Source of the DNA: Tupaia tana
Lineage: Eukaryota > Chordata > Mammalia > Scandentia > Tupaiidae
DNA: 64,000 nucleotides
NCBI GenBank assembly: GCA_026018925.1
Contig: JAKSZU010000020.1
Location: 39,771,112-39,835,111 of the forward strand
Direction: 5' to 3'
Positions 20,201-31,821 of the stretch are shown here, piece by piece (positions within the stretch are counted from its first letter, which is position 1; the number at the start of each line of letters is the position of its first letter). The notes beneath the pieces were generated by a model that saw only the letters and a list, made by a program, of their open reading frames with translations, was not told where the DNA came from and did not search any database. A program made the position numbers and the translations under genes.

Positions 20201-20580
20201 TCTTTCTTTCTTTCTTTTTTTTTTGGAGAGGTTTTTGCTATAGGGCACATGCGCTCGCCAGAAAGACAGAGAGAGACAGAGAGACAGAAAGCGAGAAATC
20301 ACACCCCAGGGGTTTTTGCTATAGGGCGTGTGTGCTCGCCAGACAGACAGAGAGAGACAGAGAGAAAGTGAGAAATCACCCCCCGGGGGGATGGTCACGC
20401 CGCAATCCCTTCTCCTCCATTCTCCTCTCGGGATCTTGGGCACGCATGCACACGCGCCTGGCGTGAGTTTTGAGCCACCGGGTCCAGGACGCGAACCGCG
20501 AACCGCGGTCGACTATGTGGGAGTCCAGCGACATAGCCATTACGCTAACTGCTGGTTCCCCTTTCTCCTCCATTCTTTCT
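20201..20580 (-). mobile_element. Type A SINE split by a younger type A SINE
   Basis: The outer element gives 20201-20309 (end to ...GAAATCACACCCCAGG) and a remnant CTTTCTCCTCCATTC at about 20561-20576. The inner copy sits between. Confidence 0.8.
20310..20560 (-). mobile_element. Type A SINE inserted in another
   Basis: Starts TTTTTGCTATAGGGCGTG without a long T-run and ends GCTAACTGCTGGTTCCC. Box B region carries a small GCGAACC duplication. Confidence 0.87.
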
Positions 20581-20599
20581 TTTTTTCTTTCTTTTTTTC

Positions 20600-20876
20600 T
20601 TTTTTTTTTTAGAGATTTTTGCTATGGGCCATGTGTGCTCACAGAGAGACACAGAGAGACAGAAAATGAGAAATCAATCACCCTCCTGGGGGATGGCCAC
20701 AATACAATCCTGTCTCTTCCATTCTCCCTCTCAGGATCCAGTGCGCGCGCGTGCACACACACACACACACACACACACACTTGGCGTGAGTTTTTTAAGC
20801 TGCCAGGTCTGGGACTCGAACCACGGTCACCTATGTGGGAGTCCAGTGATGTAACCTTATGCCATCTGCTGATCCC
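20600..20876 (-). mobile_element. Type A SINE with (CA)n
   Basis: AGAGATTTTTGCTATGGGCC end, a GCGCGCGTG(CA)n tract at 20740-20780, head ending CCATCTGCTGATCCC. Confidence 0.88.
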
Positions 20877-21370
20877 AGTTTCTAAGAATTAGAGGAGAAA
20901 AATCTCAGAAACCAATAACCAGATACGGTGTCGATCCGACATTATTGAGGCAGTACCTTCAGGTTAAATATGCTGATGGCTACAGCAGTGTCGTGAAAAC
21001 ACGTAACCTCTCAGAAGACTGTTCAGGTGACCAACACGGTGCTATGTTCAGCCCTACCTCCTCCTCCCGACTCTCAGACGTGCTGAGAGCCACAGAGATC
21101 ATTTCTCTAATGGCTTTGAAGAGGTTCTTATGTTGTCTTGGCATCGGACAGTTCTTTATTTTGCCTTCTCTACCACATTTCCAGAAAATGCAAATAATGC
21201 TAGACTTCTAGAAAACTTGCTTAGGCTTATTTTAAAGTTGTGTGATAAGTCCATTTCTTTATTTAAGCAAAATTACGACTTTATAACTCTGGTTTTGAGA
21301 CCACAGGTCAAGTTCTTCCTTTCACTCTTTGCCCATTCCTCTTTTGTATTTGTTAGGGGGCAAAAAGTTA
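20877..21370. other. Unassigned intergenic stretch
   Basis: No gene or repeat recognised. Confidence 0.5.
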
Positions 21371-22330
21371 AAACCAAATCTGTATTAATCTAGCAAATAT
21401 TACTGAGCACCTTCTCTGGGCCTGACACAGACGTTTAAGACATGCCCAAGACCAACCTGAAGTGTCCTGTGAAGACGATTCGAGCAGAACCAGGACCACC
21501 CACGTTTCTGTGAGTGACCTCCGTCCCTGTCCATGTCCAGGCCTTGGTCTTTCCGAGTCCAGTGGCCATAGCTTGCCCTGGGTCAGATCCACGAGCGTCC
21601 CCTTTAGCTCTGCAAGGCCAGTCACAGGAAGAAGAGTATCTAGTTCCGGGCATCACTAACTTGCATACGCAAAGGTGGGTGATCAGAGTGAAGGGGGAAC
21701 CCAGGTTCATGAGGGGAAATTGAGGAAACGGGGGTGCTGGAAGATCTGGGAGGCCATGCCTACTGGGGACACTGACGGGCTGAACAGAGGCTGCCCAGCT
21801 CTGCAGGAACACCTCGCTGCACCTCTCTGCGCCTCAGAGTCTTTGTTCATAAAATAAACAGGGGGCTTAAAGACTTTGATTTCTTTTGTTGTTTATTTAT
21901 TTATTTTTTAAGTTCTAAATCGTTTTGGTTCTATGATAAGTGGAGAAATTGCGGCTCAGCTGAAGGAAAAGTTTTCTGCCAATCAACCAGCCTTGCAGTA
22001 ACAGGGAGCCTCCGGAGGGAGTGAGCTCTGTCCTGGTGGGAGCAGAGCTGGGGTGAGCATCGGTGGGGAGGCCTGTCGCAGGATCTCCTGCGCCCAGACG
22101 GGCCGGTGACTGCTAGGGCCGGTGACTGCTACTGTCGTTTCCAATTTTGTCTAGGAGCTTTTCACGTTTCAGTTAGCTGCCAACAGAGCAGCTCCCACTG
22201 TAGCAAATCGGAATGCGCCAAGTCGGGAACCTCTGCAGAAGGGGAAAAGCCCAACGCTGCAGGAAGACAGCAGCACTCCCCTTTGCCACCCACCGAGGAA
22301 CGGGCCTGGGGACAAGCAGGGCACACAGCA
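21371..22330. other. Intergenic stretch with weak L2/MIR-like traces
   Basis: ATTACTGAGCACCTTCTCTGG (near 21400) suggests L2, and CTGCGCCTCAGAGTCTTTGTTCATAAAATAAACAG near 21830 suggests a MIR 3' part. Nothing else was recognised. Confidence 0.4.
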
Positions 22331-22344
22331 CCTCTAACTTGTAG

Positions 22345-22444
22345 AGCAGTTCAGCAAGAGAGTTAATATTCTCCTTTCACCAAAGAGAACTGAAGTTCCG
22401 AGAGGCTAAGTCACACAGCTAGTAGGTGAAAATTAGGAAATTTG
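22345..22444 (-). repeat. MIR fragment
   Basis: GAACTGAAGTTCCGAGAGGC and CACACAGCTAGTAGGTG are the MIR core on the minus strand. It is cut by the following SINE. Confidence 0.7.
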
Positions 22445-22672
22445 GGAATAGTATGTATTCAACCACAGTTCGAGTCCCGGACCTGGCAGTTTGAAACTCA
22501 CACCAGGCACATGTGTGTGTGTGTGCCCCAAATCCCAAGAGGAGGATGGAGGAGAAGGGGTTGCGGTGTGGCCATTCCCCCAAGGGATGATTTCTCACTT
22601 TCCGTCTCTGTCTCTCCAGCAACTGCATGCGCAAAAATCTGTCTCAAAAAAAAAAAAAAAAATGAAAAAGAA
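22445..22672 (+). mobile_element. Type A SINE, 5'-truncated
   Basis: Begins near box B (CAACCACAGTTCGAGTCCCGG) and lacks box A; the body and CAAAAATCTGTC end with A-run are present. Confidence 0.85.
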
Positions 22673-22679
22673 AGTTAAG

Positions 22680-23119
22680 AAATTCAATCCCAAGTCTGAT
22701 TTCAGTACAGCACTCTCTACTATGTTCCTGCTCTCTTAAGAATAGTGTACAATGGGAGCAGGCAAGGGATACAGGGGAGGAACAGGATGGCCAGGAAGCC
22801 CAGTGCACTGTCCATTAGAAACCACAGACTCAAGACCGAACTGCCAGGGTCTGTGAGCAGGGAAGGGGCGTTCACTTACGTTCTGACATTTAATCGTAAA
22901 ACAGGAGGCTCCTGGAGTTCTTGCCATCAAGACCTTCAAACGAACTGTTTGGAGTATCCTCTAAGGCCTGGCACAAGGGAGTCTCTGGGTCCGTGATGCT
23001 GTAAAATTGTCCCCAATTGAAGCCCAGAACACCCGTCAGGGAAATATGAGCCCAAGTACTACCCAAACCCAAGGCTTATAATGTTCAGAAAGTCTCAGTA
23101 TACTGGGCTCCTCTGTGAC
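22680..23119. other. Unassigned intergenic stretch
   Basis: Nothing recognised. Confidence 0.5.
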
Positions 23120-23562
23120 TTTCCAGGGTGCTCTGTGAGTCACCTGCTAGAATCACGTAGGGCGCTGGTTAAAACACAGATTTCTGGGCCCCACCCATCT
23201 GGAGTGCTAATTATTGAGGGTGGGGCCTGGAATTTGGATTTCTAACGAGTGCTCAGGTGATTCATATGCACACTGAAATTTCTTTCTTTCTTTTTTTTTC
23301 TTTTTTTTTTTAAGAGAGATTTTTTTGCAATTGGGTGTGTGTGCTCACTAGAGAGACAGAGACAGAGAGAAAGTGAGAAATCACTCCCCTGAAGGTCGGC
23401 CATGCTCTTCTCAGGATTTGGGGCACGTATGCATATGTGCTGGCATGAGTTTAAACTACCGGGTCCAGGACCAGAACTGCAGTCGACTACGTTGGAGTCC
23501 AGTGACATACCCATTACGCCATCTGCTGGTCCCTGCACAATGAGATTTCTAAACCACTGGCT
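23120..23562. mobile_element. MER5A-like hAT element interrupted by a SINE
   Basis: GAGTCACCTGCTAGAATCAC, AACACAGATTTCTGGGCCCC and GGTGGGGCCTGGAATTTG match the palindromic MER5A pattern; the other terminus (AACCACTGG) resumes after the SINE at 23550-23562. It is non-autonomous. Confidence 0.75.
23285..23533 (-). mobile_element. Type A SINE inserted in MER5A
   Basis: Target-site duplication TGCACACTGAAATTTCT (23268-23284) / TGCACAATGAGATTTCT (23534-23550). Confidence 0.92.
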
Positions 23563-23734
23563 CTTTCTTGGTAGAGGTTAGTATATGAAGACCAAGGGAT
23601 CTAATTAGACAAGTCCCAGCTGAGCTATCAATGTGTTTTCTAAGCCATTCCCTGAGAGGAAGAAGCATCAAAGACTGGATAGGAAGAAGTGGGTTCGGAA
23701 ATCAGGAAAGTCTACTAGATTCCTATACCAAGAG

Positions 23735-23870
23735 CAGCAGCTAAAAGGCAAGCTTTGGAGTCAGACCCAGGCTGTGGTTTCTACCTAGCTATTTGTCCTG
23801 GGATAAGCTATGATTTCCAAACCTCAGCTTTCTCATACATAAAATGGCCTAGTGAAGAATGAATGACCTC
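23735..23870 (+). repeat. MIR fragment
   Basis: GCTTTGGAGTCAGACCCAGG, ATGATTTCCAAACCTCAGC and CATAAAATGGCCTAG keep MIR order. Confidence 0.65.
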
Positions 23871-24229
23871 ACACGGAAAAGCCATTAGCGCTGTGACCGG
23901 GCAGAGGACAGCGTCGGCCATTCCTTCTGGAGGACATCGATATGAAATAGAAATGGAAACGTTTGTAACAATAGAAAACCCGAGAACCGGGAAGAGGCAA
24001 ATATCCACAGGACGCGGAACAATGGAAGCCAAGAGGTTTGTGTGACCTCTCGGACTCTATTAGGGTGGTTTTGTTCCAGAACAAGGGACTAGCACCCACC
24101 ACCTAGCCCCTCTGGGATGGTCTATGTTTGGTGCCCAGCTGAAAGGCCGCCACCTCCAGAGAATCTGCTAGTATTCCCTCACTGGGAGTGTCCCCAATCT
24201 CTCCTTAAACATTTACCTCTTCTTTCTTT

Positions 24230-24417
24230 TTTTTTAAAAATTATTTTATTTAACTTTATTTATTTATTTATTTAAATTTGACCAGAGAGGGACAGAGTAA
24301 GAGAGGGCGAGAGAGAGAGGGAAAGTGAGAAAGCAAACCGCCAGGTTCAGGATTCAAACCGTGGTCGGCCATGTGGAAGTCCAATGCCCTTAACCATCAC
24401 ACCACCTGCTGGTCCCC
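24230..24417 (-). mobile_element. Type B tRNA SINE
   Basis: TTATTTATTTATTTAAATTTGACC, GAGAGAAAGTGAGAAAGC, head ending CCACCTGCTGGTCCCC. Approximate target-site duplication ATTTACCTCTT / ATATACCTCTT. Confidence 0.9.
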
Positions 24418-24502
24418 ATATACCTCTTTTCAACTCTTCTTGTAATCACTTGATTTGCATTTTCTTCGATCACAGTCATTGTCTAAAGTTGCTTTTTCCT
24501 GG

Positions 24503-24779
24503 TTTTTTTTTTTTTTTTTTTTTTTGGAGAGGTTTTTCGCTATAGGGCGCGTGCGCTCGCCAGACAGACAGAGAGAGACAGAGAGACAGAAAGCGAGAAA
24601 TCACCCCCCAGGGGGGATGGCCACGCCGCAATCCCTTCTCCTCCATTCTCCTCTCGGGATCTTGGGCACGCACGCACACGCGCCCGGCGTGAGTTGTAAG
24701 CCACCGGGTCCGAGACGCGAACCGCGGTCGACTACGTGGGAGTCCAGCGACATAGCCATTACGCTAACTGCTGGTTCCC
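24503..24779 (-). mobile_element. Type A SINE, near consensus
   Basis: Same GAGTTGTAAGCC and CGAGACGCGAACC variants as SINE L, CpGs largely intact, so this is a young subfamily. Confidence 0.93.
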
Positions 24780-24829
24780 CTGGTTTTAATCCTGCTGTTA
24801 CATGCTGTTCATTTACTTTTTCCTTTGAT

Positions 24830-24985
24830 TGCCAGAGGGCATGTGTACCCACCATTTCCCCATCCTGTCGGAATTCTGGGCACCTGCCCCATGTGCTTTT
24901 CAAGTCTCTCGGGCAGGGATTCCGACCATCAGCCACGTGGGATCTGGCTCCCTTAACCACTGGGCTATGGGCCAGCCCTGTTATG
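24830..24985 (-). mobile_element. Old tRNA-SINE relative
   Basis: GAATTCTGGGCACCTGCCCC, GTGGGATCTGGCTCCCTTAACC and GGGCTATGGGCCAGCC show the old head variant (GGCTGGCCC...) found also at 32130, 49590, 51415 and 60735. Confidence 0.6.
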
Positions 24986-24989
24986 TCTT

Positions 24990-25495
24990 CAAATGTACCA
25001 TAGCACTCCTTGGACAGTTTCCCGGCTCCCCTCCAAGTCTCCTCCTCAGCCTTCTCTGCCCTCACTCGCTGGAGACTGCCCCATTACACATGGCACCAGA
25101 GGCTTCTCTGCTCTCTGCCTCCGGCTTTGGTTGCGCCATCGGGGGTGCTGGCAGGAGTGGGAGAGGACAAGGTGAGGTTTAGCTCCCTTGGGTCCCATGA
25201 GCAATGACCCAGGTTTCTAGTGGGTTTTCCTCGCCAGCAGCTTGCGTGGTTCCATTGGGCTGCTCTTCGCATCACCCTTTAGGCCAAGGGTGGTGATGGC
25301 TCTTGGGGGCTGCTAGTGGCAGGGTCCTTCACTGACCTCTGTTCATGCCATTTAACCTGTCTATGCCCCTACACAGTATTCCTAATGCATTTCTTTAATC
25401 TTCCTGATTAAACGTATCATCTGCTTCTTACCAGGAACTCTACATACACGTGCACTAAAAGCTCTATTAAAAAACAAGCAAGCAAGCAAACAAAC
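24990..25495. other. Unassigned intergenic stretch
   Basis: Nothing recognised; the open frames lack any family resemblance. Confidence 0.5.
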
Positions 25496-25499
25496 AACT

Positions 25500-25738
25500 G
25501 TCAGCCCCAGAGCCTAGAGGTAAAGGCAAGCTGGATCCCACATGGTCAACCACAGGAGTCCGGCTCCAGAAGTGTGGAGACAGCCAGGTGCCTGTGCACG
25601 CACGTCCCAAGTCCCAATAGGGTGGAGAACGGGGAAGGGGTTGCGGTGTGACCACGCTCCCTTGGGGTGTCTTCTTTTTCACTCCTTTTCTCTCTCTGGC
25701 AAACACACATGCCCTATGGCAAGAAAAAAAAAAAAAAA
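25500..25738 (+). mobile_element. Old type A-like SINE
   Basis: CAGCCCCAGAGCCTAGAGG head, AAGCTGGATCCCACATGG, CCCAATAGGGTGGAGAAC body, GCCCTATGGCAAG end with A-run. Confidence 0.75.
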
Positions 25739-26570
25739 GATACCCTCACTCTCATAGCTCTTCCCCTTGGCATTTACATTTCTAACTAATTTGCTTATTC
25801 CAGTCTTCATCAGTCTTAGCTATTACTTACCGACTTCTCACTGAGCCGATGACTCGCCGTGCCCCTGTACTTCTCTTCCCACCTTAGTGAGAACCCAGTT
25901 TCTGCTGTTAAATGAGATGGCTGAATGGAAAGACAACCTTTGTTCTTGGATAGGGTGATGCAACATCATAAAGATGTCTGTTACCCCTCAGTTAATTTAT
26001 AATGTAACACAATCCCAATAAAATACCAACAACCTTTTTTATGGAGCTTGACAAGCTGATACTTTGCTTCGTAGAGAAAAACAAACCTGCAAGAACAGCC
26101 AGGAAAATACTAAGGAAAGAAAAAAGCTACAAAGGGGACTGTGCTTACTAGACACGAAGACAGACTAAAAGCCTTTATAGTTTCACAGCAATTGTAATCG
26201 TAGGAATAGACAGCAGTAGAAAGTCCAGAGGGAGAGCCACGCATGAGCGACTTTAGTCATCAAGGCAGCATCTCAAAACACCTGGGCAAAGGATTTCTAA
26301 ATAAATGTTGCTAAAACAGTCAGCTGTTCAGCAAAAAAGGTAAAATTAGATCCATACCTCATACTGTCTACAAGAACAAATTTCAAGTGGATCAGGAATC
26401 TAAAAATAAAAAAGAAACCATACATGCCCTATTTTTTAAAAAAATGAGTGAGCTCCTCTTTGATGGTTGTTGGGGAAAGCTTCCTAACTATAATTCAAAA
26501 TCAAATGGAATGAAAGGAAAGACTAATACACCTGACTACACAGAAGTGAAAAGGGCTGCATGGAAGGGAC

Positions 26571-26828
26571 CAGCAGTTAGCATAATGGCTATGTCGTTGG
26601 ACTCCCATGTAGTCGACTGCGGTTCACATCCTGGACCCGGTGGCTTAAAACTCACGCCGGGCGCGTGTGCATGCATGCCCAACATCCCAAGAGGAGAATG
26701 GAGGAAAAGGGATTGTGGTGTGGCCATCCCCCCTGGGGGGTGATTTCTCACTTTCTGTCTCTCTGTCTCTCTCTCTATCTGGCGAGTGCATGTGCCCTAT
26801 AGCAAAAACCTCTATAAAAAAAAAAGAA
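26571..26828 (+). mobile_element. Type A SINE inserted in L1
   Basis: Target-site duplication GGGCTGCATGGAA (before) / GGGTTGTATGGAA (after). Confidence 0.93.
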
Positions 26829-26861
26829 AAAAAAGGGTTGTATGGAAGAAAACACTACTGG

Positions 26862-27108
26862 GACCAGCAGATGGCGTAGTGGTTACGTCATTGGATTCCC
26901 ACACCGCCAACAGTGGTTCAAGTCCCAGACCCGGTGGCTTTAAAATCATGCTGGGCGCATGTGTGTGTGCCCAAAATCCCAAGAGGAGAATAGAGGAGAA
27001 GGGATTGCAGCATGGCCACCTTCCGGGGGTGATTTCTCGCTTTCTCTCTCACTGTATCTGTCTCTCTCTGGCAAGTGCACGTGCCCTAAGGCAAAAACCT
27101 CTAAAAAA
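26862..27108 (+). mobile_element. Type A SINE inserted in L1
   Basis: Perfect target-site duplication AAGAAAACACTAC directly before (26847-26859) and after the tail. Confidence 0.94.
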
Positions 27109-27637
27109 ATAAAAAGAAAACACTACAAATGAAGTCAGAATACAAAGCTGGGAGAAAATATCTGCAATATAGATTACGGATGGAGGGCTTACATCCCAAA
27201 TATTCAGATAACATATAAAAATGGGAGAAAATGAGATCAAAACCTAATAGAAAAATGAGAAAAGACATGAACAGAAAATGTATCATCTCAAAAAAGAAAA
27301 AAAAATCCTTAAACACTTGAAAAGCTGTTCCTTCTCGCTCACAATAATAGAACTACAAATTAAAACTACACTGAGATACCATTTCTTACCTATCAGATTG
27401 GCAAAAATCGAAAAGCATAATTACACAGTTTGTTGGCAAGTGGTAGGGAAACAGACACTCTTATACCGCACTGGTGGAATGTACGCTTGTAGCATCTCCA
27501 TGCGGGAGAATTTCACAATATGTATTTTAAAATACAAGTGTGTGCACATGCACACACACACTGGCCTTTGATGTGGCAATCTCACCCCTAAGGATTTACA
27601 CTGAAGATAAACCTCCAAAAATACAAACACACACACA

Positions 27638-27957
27638 AGTTGAGTATCCTTCATCCAAAATTCTTAGAACCAAAAGTGTTTTGGATTTTGGAATATTGCA
27701 GACATAATAAGATAGTTTTGGGCTGAGAAACAAGTCTAAATACAAGATTTGTTTTTGCTTCATAGATACTTTATATAGCTGAACATAATTTTGTACAATA
27801 TTTTTGTATAGCAGGGTTTTGACTGAGACCTGTCTCATGCAGCCAGTGTGGAATTTTCTACACTGATGTCACGGTGCTCAAAAAATTAGAGATTTGAGAT
27901 TATTTCAGATTTTGATTGTTTCGATTAGGGATGTTCAATCTGAACGCACATGATTAT
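27638..27957. mobile_element. Tigger-type MITE inserted in L1
   Basis: Terminal inverted repeats: AGTTGAGTATCCTTCATCC at the left, and GATTAGGGATGTTCAATCTG at the right, which is its complement. Inner phrases (TGTTTTGGATTTTGGAAT) resemble Tigger7-like elements as I remember them. L1 sequence continues on both sides. Confidence 0.7.
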
Positions 27958-28061
27958 TGACAGCATTCTTGTTTGTAACATTTAAAATACTGGGGACAAC
28001 TGGAAAACCCATCTGTATGATATCTGAGTACTATGCAGTTAGCTTTTTTTTTGTTTGTTTG

Positions 28062-28303
28062 TCTTTAGAGAGATTTTTGCTATAGGGTGCATGCACTTGC
28101 CATAGAGTCAGAGAGACAGAAAGTGAGAAATCACCCCCGGAAGGAAGGCCATGCCGCAATCCCTTCTCCTCCATTCTCCTCTCAGGATCTTGGGCACGCA
28201 TGCACACGCGCCTGGAGTGAATTTTAAGCTGCTGGATCCAGGACTTGAACTGCAGTCGCTATGGCAGTCCAGTGAAGTAACCATTATGCCATCTGCTGGT
28301 CCC
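28062..28303 (-). mobile_element. Type A SINE inserted in L1
   Basis: Target-site duplication TGCAGTTAG before the T-run and after the head (GGTCCC). Confidence 0.92.
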
Positions 28304-28660
28304 TGCAGTTAGTCTGAAAAATGAGAACTCTCCCTATGAGCAGATATGGAGTGATTTCCAGGAGTTATTGTTAAGAAAGCAAACTGTAAAACAAAAATAG
28401 TTTCCCCTTTTTTGTAGGAAAGAAGGGGAATTAAAAAAAATCCATGTGTTGTGGATGTTCATTTGTGCAAAAAGAAACACAGGAAAGAAAGCAGAGAGTC
28501 ATCGGAGGGTCACGCCCACAGACAGGCCGGGTTGAAAGAGGTCAGGCAGAGCAGGCGGAACCTGTGTGGGGTGTGCAGTCCTGTCCATAATTCACACGTC
28601 CAACACCAAAAAGAGGAACATAACATCCACAAGGATGGAAGGGAAATCTAAAACAGAAAA

Positions 28661-29576
28661 AATGGAAATAAATGAACTGACTCAATTTCAAGTGAATCAT
28701 AACAGCACTGAGGGCAGAAACTAAAACTCAAGTCACTTTTGAACACTACCTAAGGATATACACAACCTTAGACTAAAGACTTCTCAATAGATAGTAGATA
28801 CTAGTTAGAAATTCAGCCAGTAGACTTCTATTTTTTTTTTTTAAAGAAGCATGAATAATTCTGTGTATTCTAGAATTGAGCAAATAAGTAAACATAGTGC
28901 AGATAATGGGAATCAGGCTTCTTCTTGTTGAGAGAATTACTATATAAAAAGCAAGAAATAATCCTGAATTGTTCCATTGGAATTGGAGGTAACAGTGAGA
29001 ACTCATGCTTTTCAATATTGCACCAGACAGATAAATACAGTGAGGTATATCTTTGCATGTGTGTCTATATACAGCATCTATATCCTAGCTTCTCCAACTA
29101 AGAGAGTCTAGGATCAAAGGCATTCCAGTAACAATAAGCATTTCTACAGTGCAAATCTCTACTATAAGCCCCAGGGCTCTCTTGGAAATGTTTTGTTACA
29201 GGACTGAACAGTGAAAACGCAAGCCAGGAACAGTAGCAGTTCATGTCTACCAGCTCGAAAGGGCTCTCGATGGCCAAATCTGAGACAATCTGAATATGAA
29301 AATACTTACTGATAGCAAATGTCTGCAGCATTCTGAATGAAGTAAGAATCTATTAGCCCATACTGATATAGTAAATGGGGTAAGGGAAAATTCTTTCTTA
29401 TAGCAAATAAAAAACCAAATGATTAAATACACAAACGAATGAATGAATAATGAAATTAGTACCACTTGGCAACCACAATAATAATTAATCCAGGCAAGAG
29501 TCAAGAATAGACTCTTAAACTAGTGATTCAAACTTAGAAGCATAATAGGGAATCTACATGGTTTCGAAGTATCTCC
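28661..29576. other. Unassigned intergenic stretch
   Basis: AT-rich, no gene or repeat that I can name. Confidence 0.5.
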
Positions 29577-29595
29577 CCAAGAGATACTTAGTAAG

Positions 29596-29779
29596 GGGGC
29601 CAACAGGTGGCATGGTGGTTAAGGGTCCTAAACTCTTACATGGCCGACCACAGACCTGGCGGCTTGCTTTCTCGCTTTACCTCTCTTTCTTTCTTTTTTT
29701 GTTTCTTTTTCTCTCTCTCTTTGACTCTGTCCCTCTCTGTTCACATTAAAATAAAGTTAAATAAAATAATTCTTTAAAA
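29596..29779 (+). mobile_element. Type B SINE lacking box B
   Basis: GGGGGCCAACAGGTGGC head, the box B region deleted (GACCACAGACCTGG), TTCACATTAAAATAAAG tail. Target-site duplication AAGAGATACTTAGTA on both sides. Confidence 0.9.
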
Positions 29780-29795
29780 AAAGAGATACTTAGTA

Positions 29796-30480
29796 CCGTC
29801 ACAATAGAGAACCCTGATACATAGAGACAGGGCACCTCCAGCAATGAGCACAGTTACTGTCACCAACAATGGCACATGGCAACATTGTGTAACACACATC
29901 ACCTCCCTGCTATTCTGCAGGAAAACATAACCTAAATCCAATCACGAGGAAACATCAAGCAAACCGACACTGAGGGCCTTCTAGCAATTAACAGACTACA
30001 TGCACTGGTGAGGCCACACTGTCCAGAACAGAGGGAAGTGAAGAGACAAGATAACGAAGGCCAGGTAACCTGGGGGTTTACTCTGCTGTGACAGCATTGA
30101 CCCGCTTGGTGAAACCTGAGTCAAGGGCAGCTTATACCACCAAAGTTTATTTCCTGCTTCTTATTGCACTGGAAATAAAGGCTTATTCTTTTTCGTAGAT
30201 ATAAACTGAAGTGTTAGACATGAAAGGGCAGCCCATCTGCAGTTTACTTTTAAGTGAGTCAGAGAAACAGAGAAAAGTACAAAACAAATGTGGTCAAATG
30301 TTAACATTTGGGGAATATGGGTAAACAATACATGGGACTTCCCTATAATACTGCAGCTTTCTTGTAGGTCTGACTCTCTCGTGTGTGCACGCGTGTGTGA
30401 CACACACACAAATAAAATACACACATATAAATATTCATGTATATGTGTACATGTGTGTATATATACATAGTTTATTAGTT
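29796..30480. other. Unassigned intergenic stretch
   Basis: Nothing recognised apart from a short (CA)n/(TA)n region at 30380-30470. Confidence 0.5.
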
Positions 30481-30481
30481 T

Positions 30482-30716
30482 TTTTTGTTTTTAAAGGCTT
30501 TTGCCATAAGGTGTGTGTGCTCACCAGAGAGAGACAGAGGGAAAGTGAGAAATCACCCCCCATGGAAATGGCCACACCGTGATCTCCCCTTCTCCACTCT
30601 CCTCTTGGGATTTTGGGCATGCACCACACACAAGCCACCAGGTCCAGGACTGGAACTGCCTGTGGTCAGCCATGCAGGAATCCAGAACCTTAACCCCCAT
30701 GCCACCTGCTGGCCCC
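30482..30716 (-). mobile_element. Type A SINE, diverged
   Basis: AAGGCTTTTGCCATAAGG end, CCCCCCATGG at the palindrome, head ending CCACCTGCTGGCCCC. Confidence 0.83.
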
Positions 30717-31105
30717 AGCCTCTCAGTTTTGTTTTTTTTTAAATATGGATTCCTGCAGTGCTGCTTTGAAAATTTTAATTTGAGAGTTCTAGCAGTGGAT
30801 CTTGGGAATACATATTTTGAAAATTTTCTTAGTGATTATGGTGTATAACCTGGTTTACGAATCATCTCCTCCCTCAGGGAGTAATAAAGCTTTTGTTACC
30901 CAAAAAATAAAGATAAATAAACATCCATGTATCTACCACGTAGGTTTGAAAACAAATGTAATAGAAATTGTATGTATACTCTTCCATCTCCTATTCCCTT
31001 TCTTTTATTTCTACAAGTAATAATTATCTCAAATTTGGGAATTTTTTGCTCTCATGCCTTTTTTTAATTTTTTAATTGACAGAGGACATGAGTAAGAAAG
31101 ATTTT
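30717..31105. other. Unassigned intergenic stretch
   Basis: AT-rich, nothing recognised. Confidence 0.5.
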
Positions 31106-31205
31106 TTTTTTTTTAAAGAAATTAGGAGCACACACGCACAAGCACCTGGAGTGTTTTTCAAGTTGCCGAGGCCAGGATTTGAACCACAATCAGCCCTATA
31201 TTGCC
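31106..31205 (-). mobile_element. Old SINE fragment
   Basis: AGCACACACGCACAAGCACC and CCAGGATTTGAACCACAATC are the middle of an old type A relative. Confidence 0.6.
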
Positions 31206-31249
31206 CACTTCTTTTTGATGGGGTAGGCACACATGTCAAGTAGCATGTT

Positions 31250-31458
31250 TTTTTTTCTTGAGAGATTTTTGCTATAGGGCATATGTGCTCACTGGAGAGA
31301 CAGAGAGAGACAGAAAGCAAGAAATCACCCCCTAGGGGTAATGGTTATGCCACAATCCCTTCTCCTCCATTCTCCTCTCGGGAATTTGGGCAGGTCCGGG
31401 ACTTGAACCAGATGACTATGTGGGAGTCCAGAAACCATTTCTCCATCTGCTGGTCCCA
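31250..31458 (-). mobile_element. Type A SINE with deletion in the body
   Basis: GAGAGATTTTTGCTATAGGGC end; GGAATTTGGGCAGGTCCGGG skips the GTGTGTGC part; head CCATCTGCTGGTCCC. Confidence 0.87.
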
Positions 31459-31549
31459 GCTCAGTGTGTTTTCAAACCACCAGGGACTCAAGCCACAGTC
31501 AGTCACATGGGATTCAGTCACCCTAACCTCCACGCCACCTGCTGGCCCG
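31459..31549 (-). mobile_element. Old SINE head fragment
   Basis: AAACCACCAGGGACTCAAGCC to CCACCTGCTGGCCCG. Confidence 0.65.
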
Positions 31550-31574
31550 CCCGGACTGTCTATTTCTGTCTCTC

Positions 31575-31806
31575 TCTTTTTTTTAATAGATTTTTACTAT
31601 AGAGTGTGTGCGTTCGACAGAGACAGAAAGTGAGAAATCAACCCCCAGAGGGGACAGCCACGCCACAATCCCTTCCTCCTCCCCTCGGGATCTTGGGCAT
31701 ACATATACACATGTCCAGTGTGAGCTGGGAGCCACCATGTCTGGAACTTAAACTGTGGTTGACTATGCGAGAGTCCAGTATGACCATTACGCCATCTACT
31801 GGCCTG
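31575..31806 (-). mobile_element. Type A SINE
   Basis: ATAGATTTTTACTATAGAGTG end, AACCCCCAGAGGGG palindrome, head CCATCTACTGGCC. Confidence 0.85.
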
Positions 31807-31821
31807 AGAGAGATAGAGAGG

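Larger units (their letters stand above)
25960..28660 (+). mobile_element. Old L1 (ORF2 3' part and 3' UTR), broken up by later insertions
   Basis: AATCCCAATAAAATACCAAC, TTCAAGTGGATCAGGAATC, GGGAGAAAATATCTGCAA, TACAAATTAAAACTACACTGAG and GAGTACTATGCAG are ordered as in the 3' half of old L1 (L1M/HAL1-like). It is interrupted by two type A SINEs, a Tigger-like element and a third SINE. No intact frame remains. Confidence 0.8.

Noticed and set aside
24455-25065. Frames of 150-180 residues, and many similar ones elsewhere, containing HPPGGMATPQSLLLHSPLGILG or its opposite-strand form
   Set aside because: All are translations of the type A SINE body, which is open in several frames. Recurrence reflects the repeat, not a protein family.
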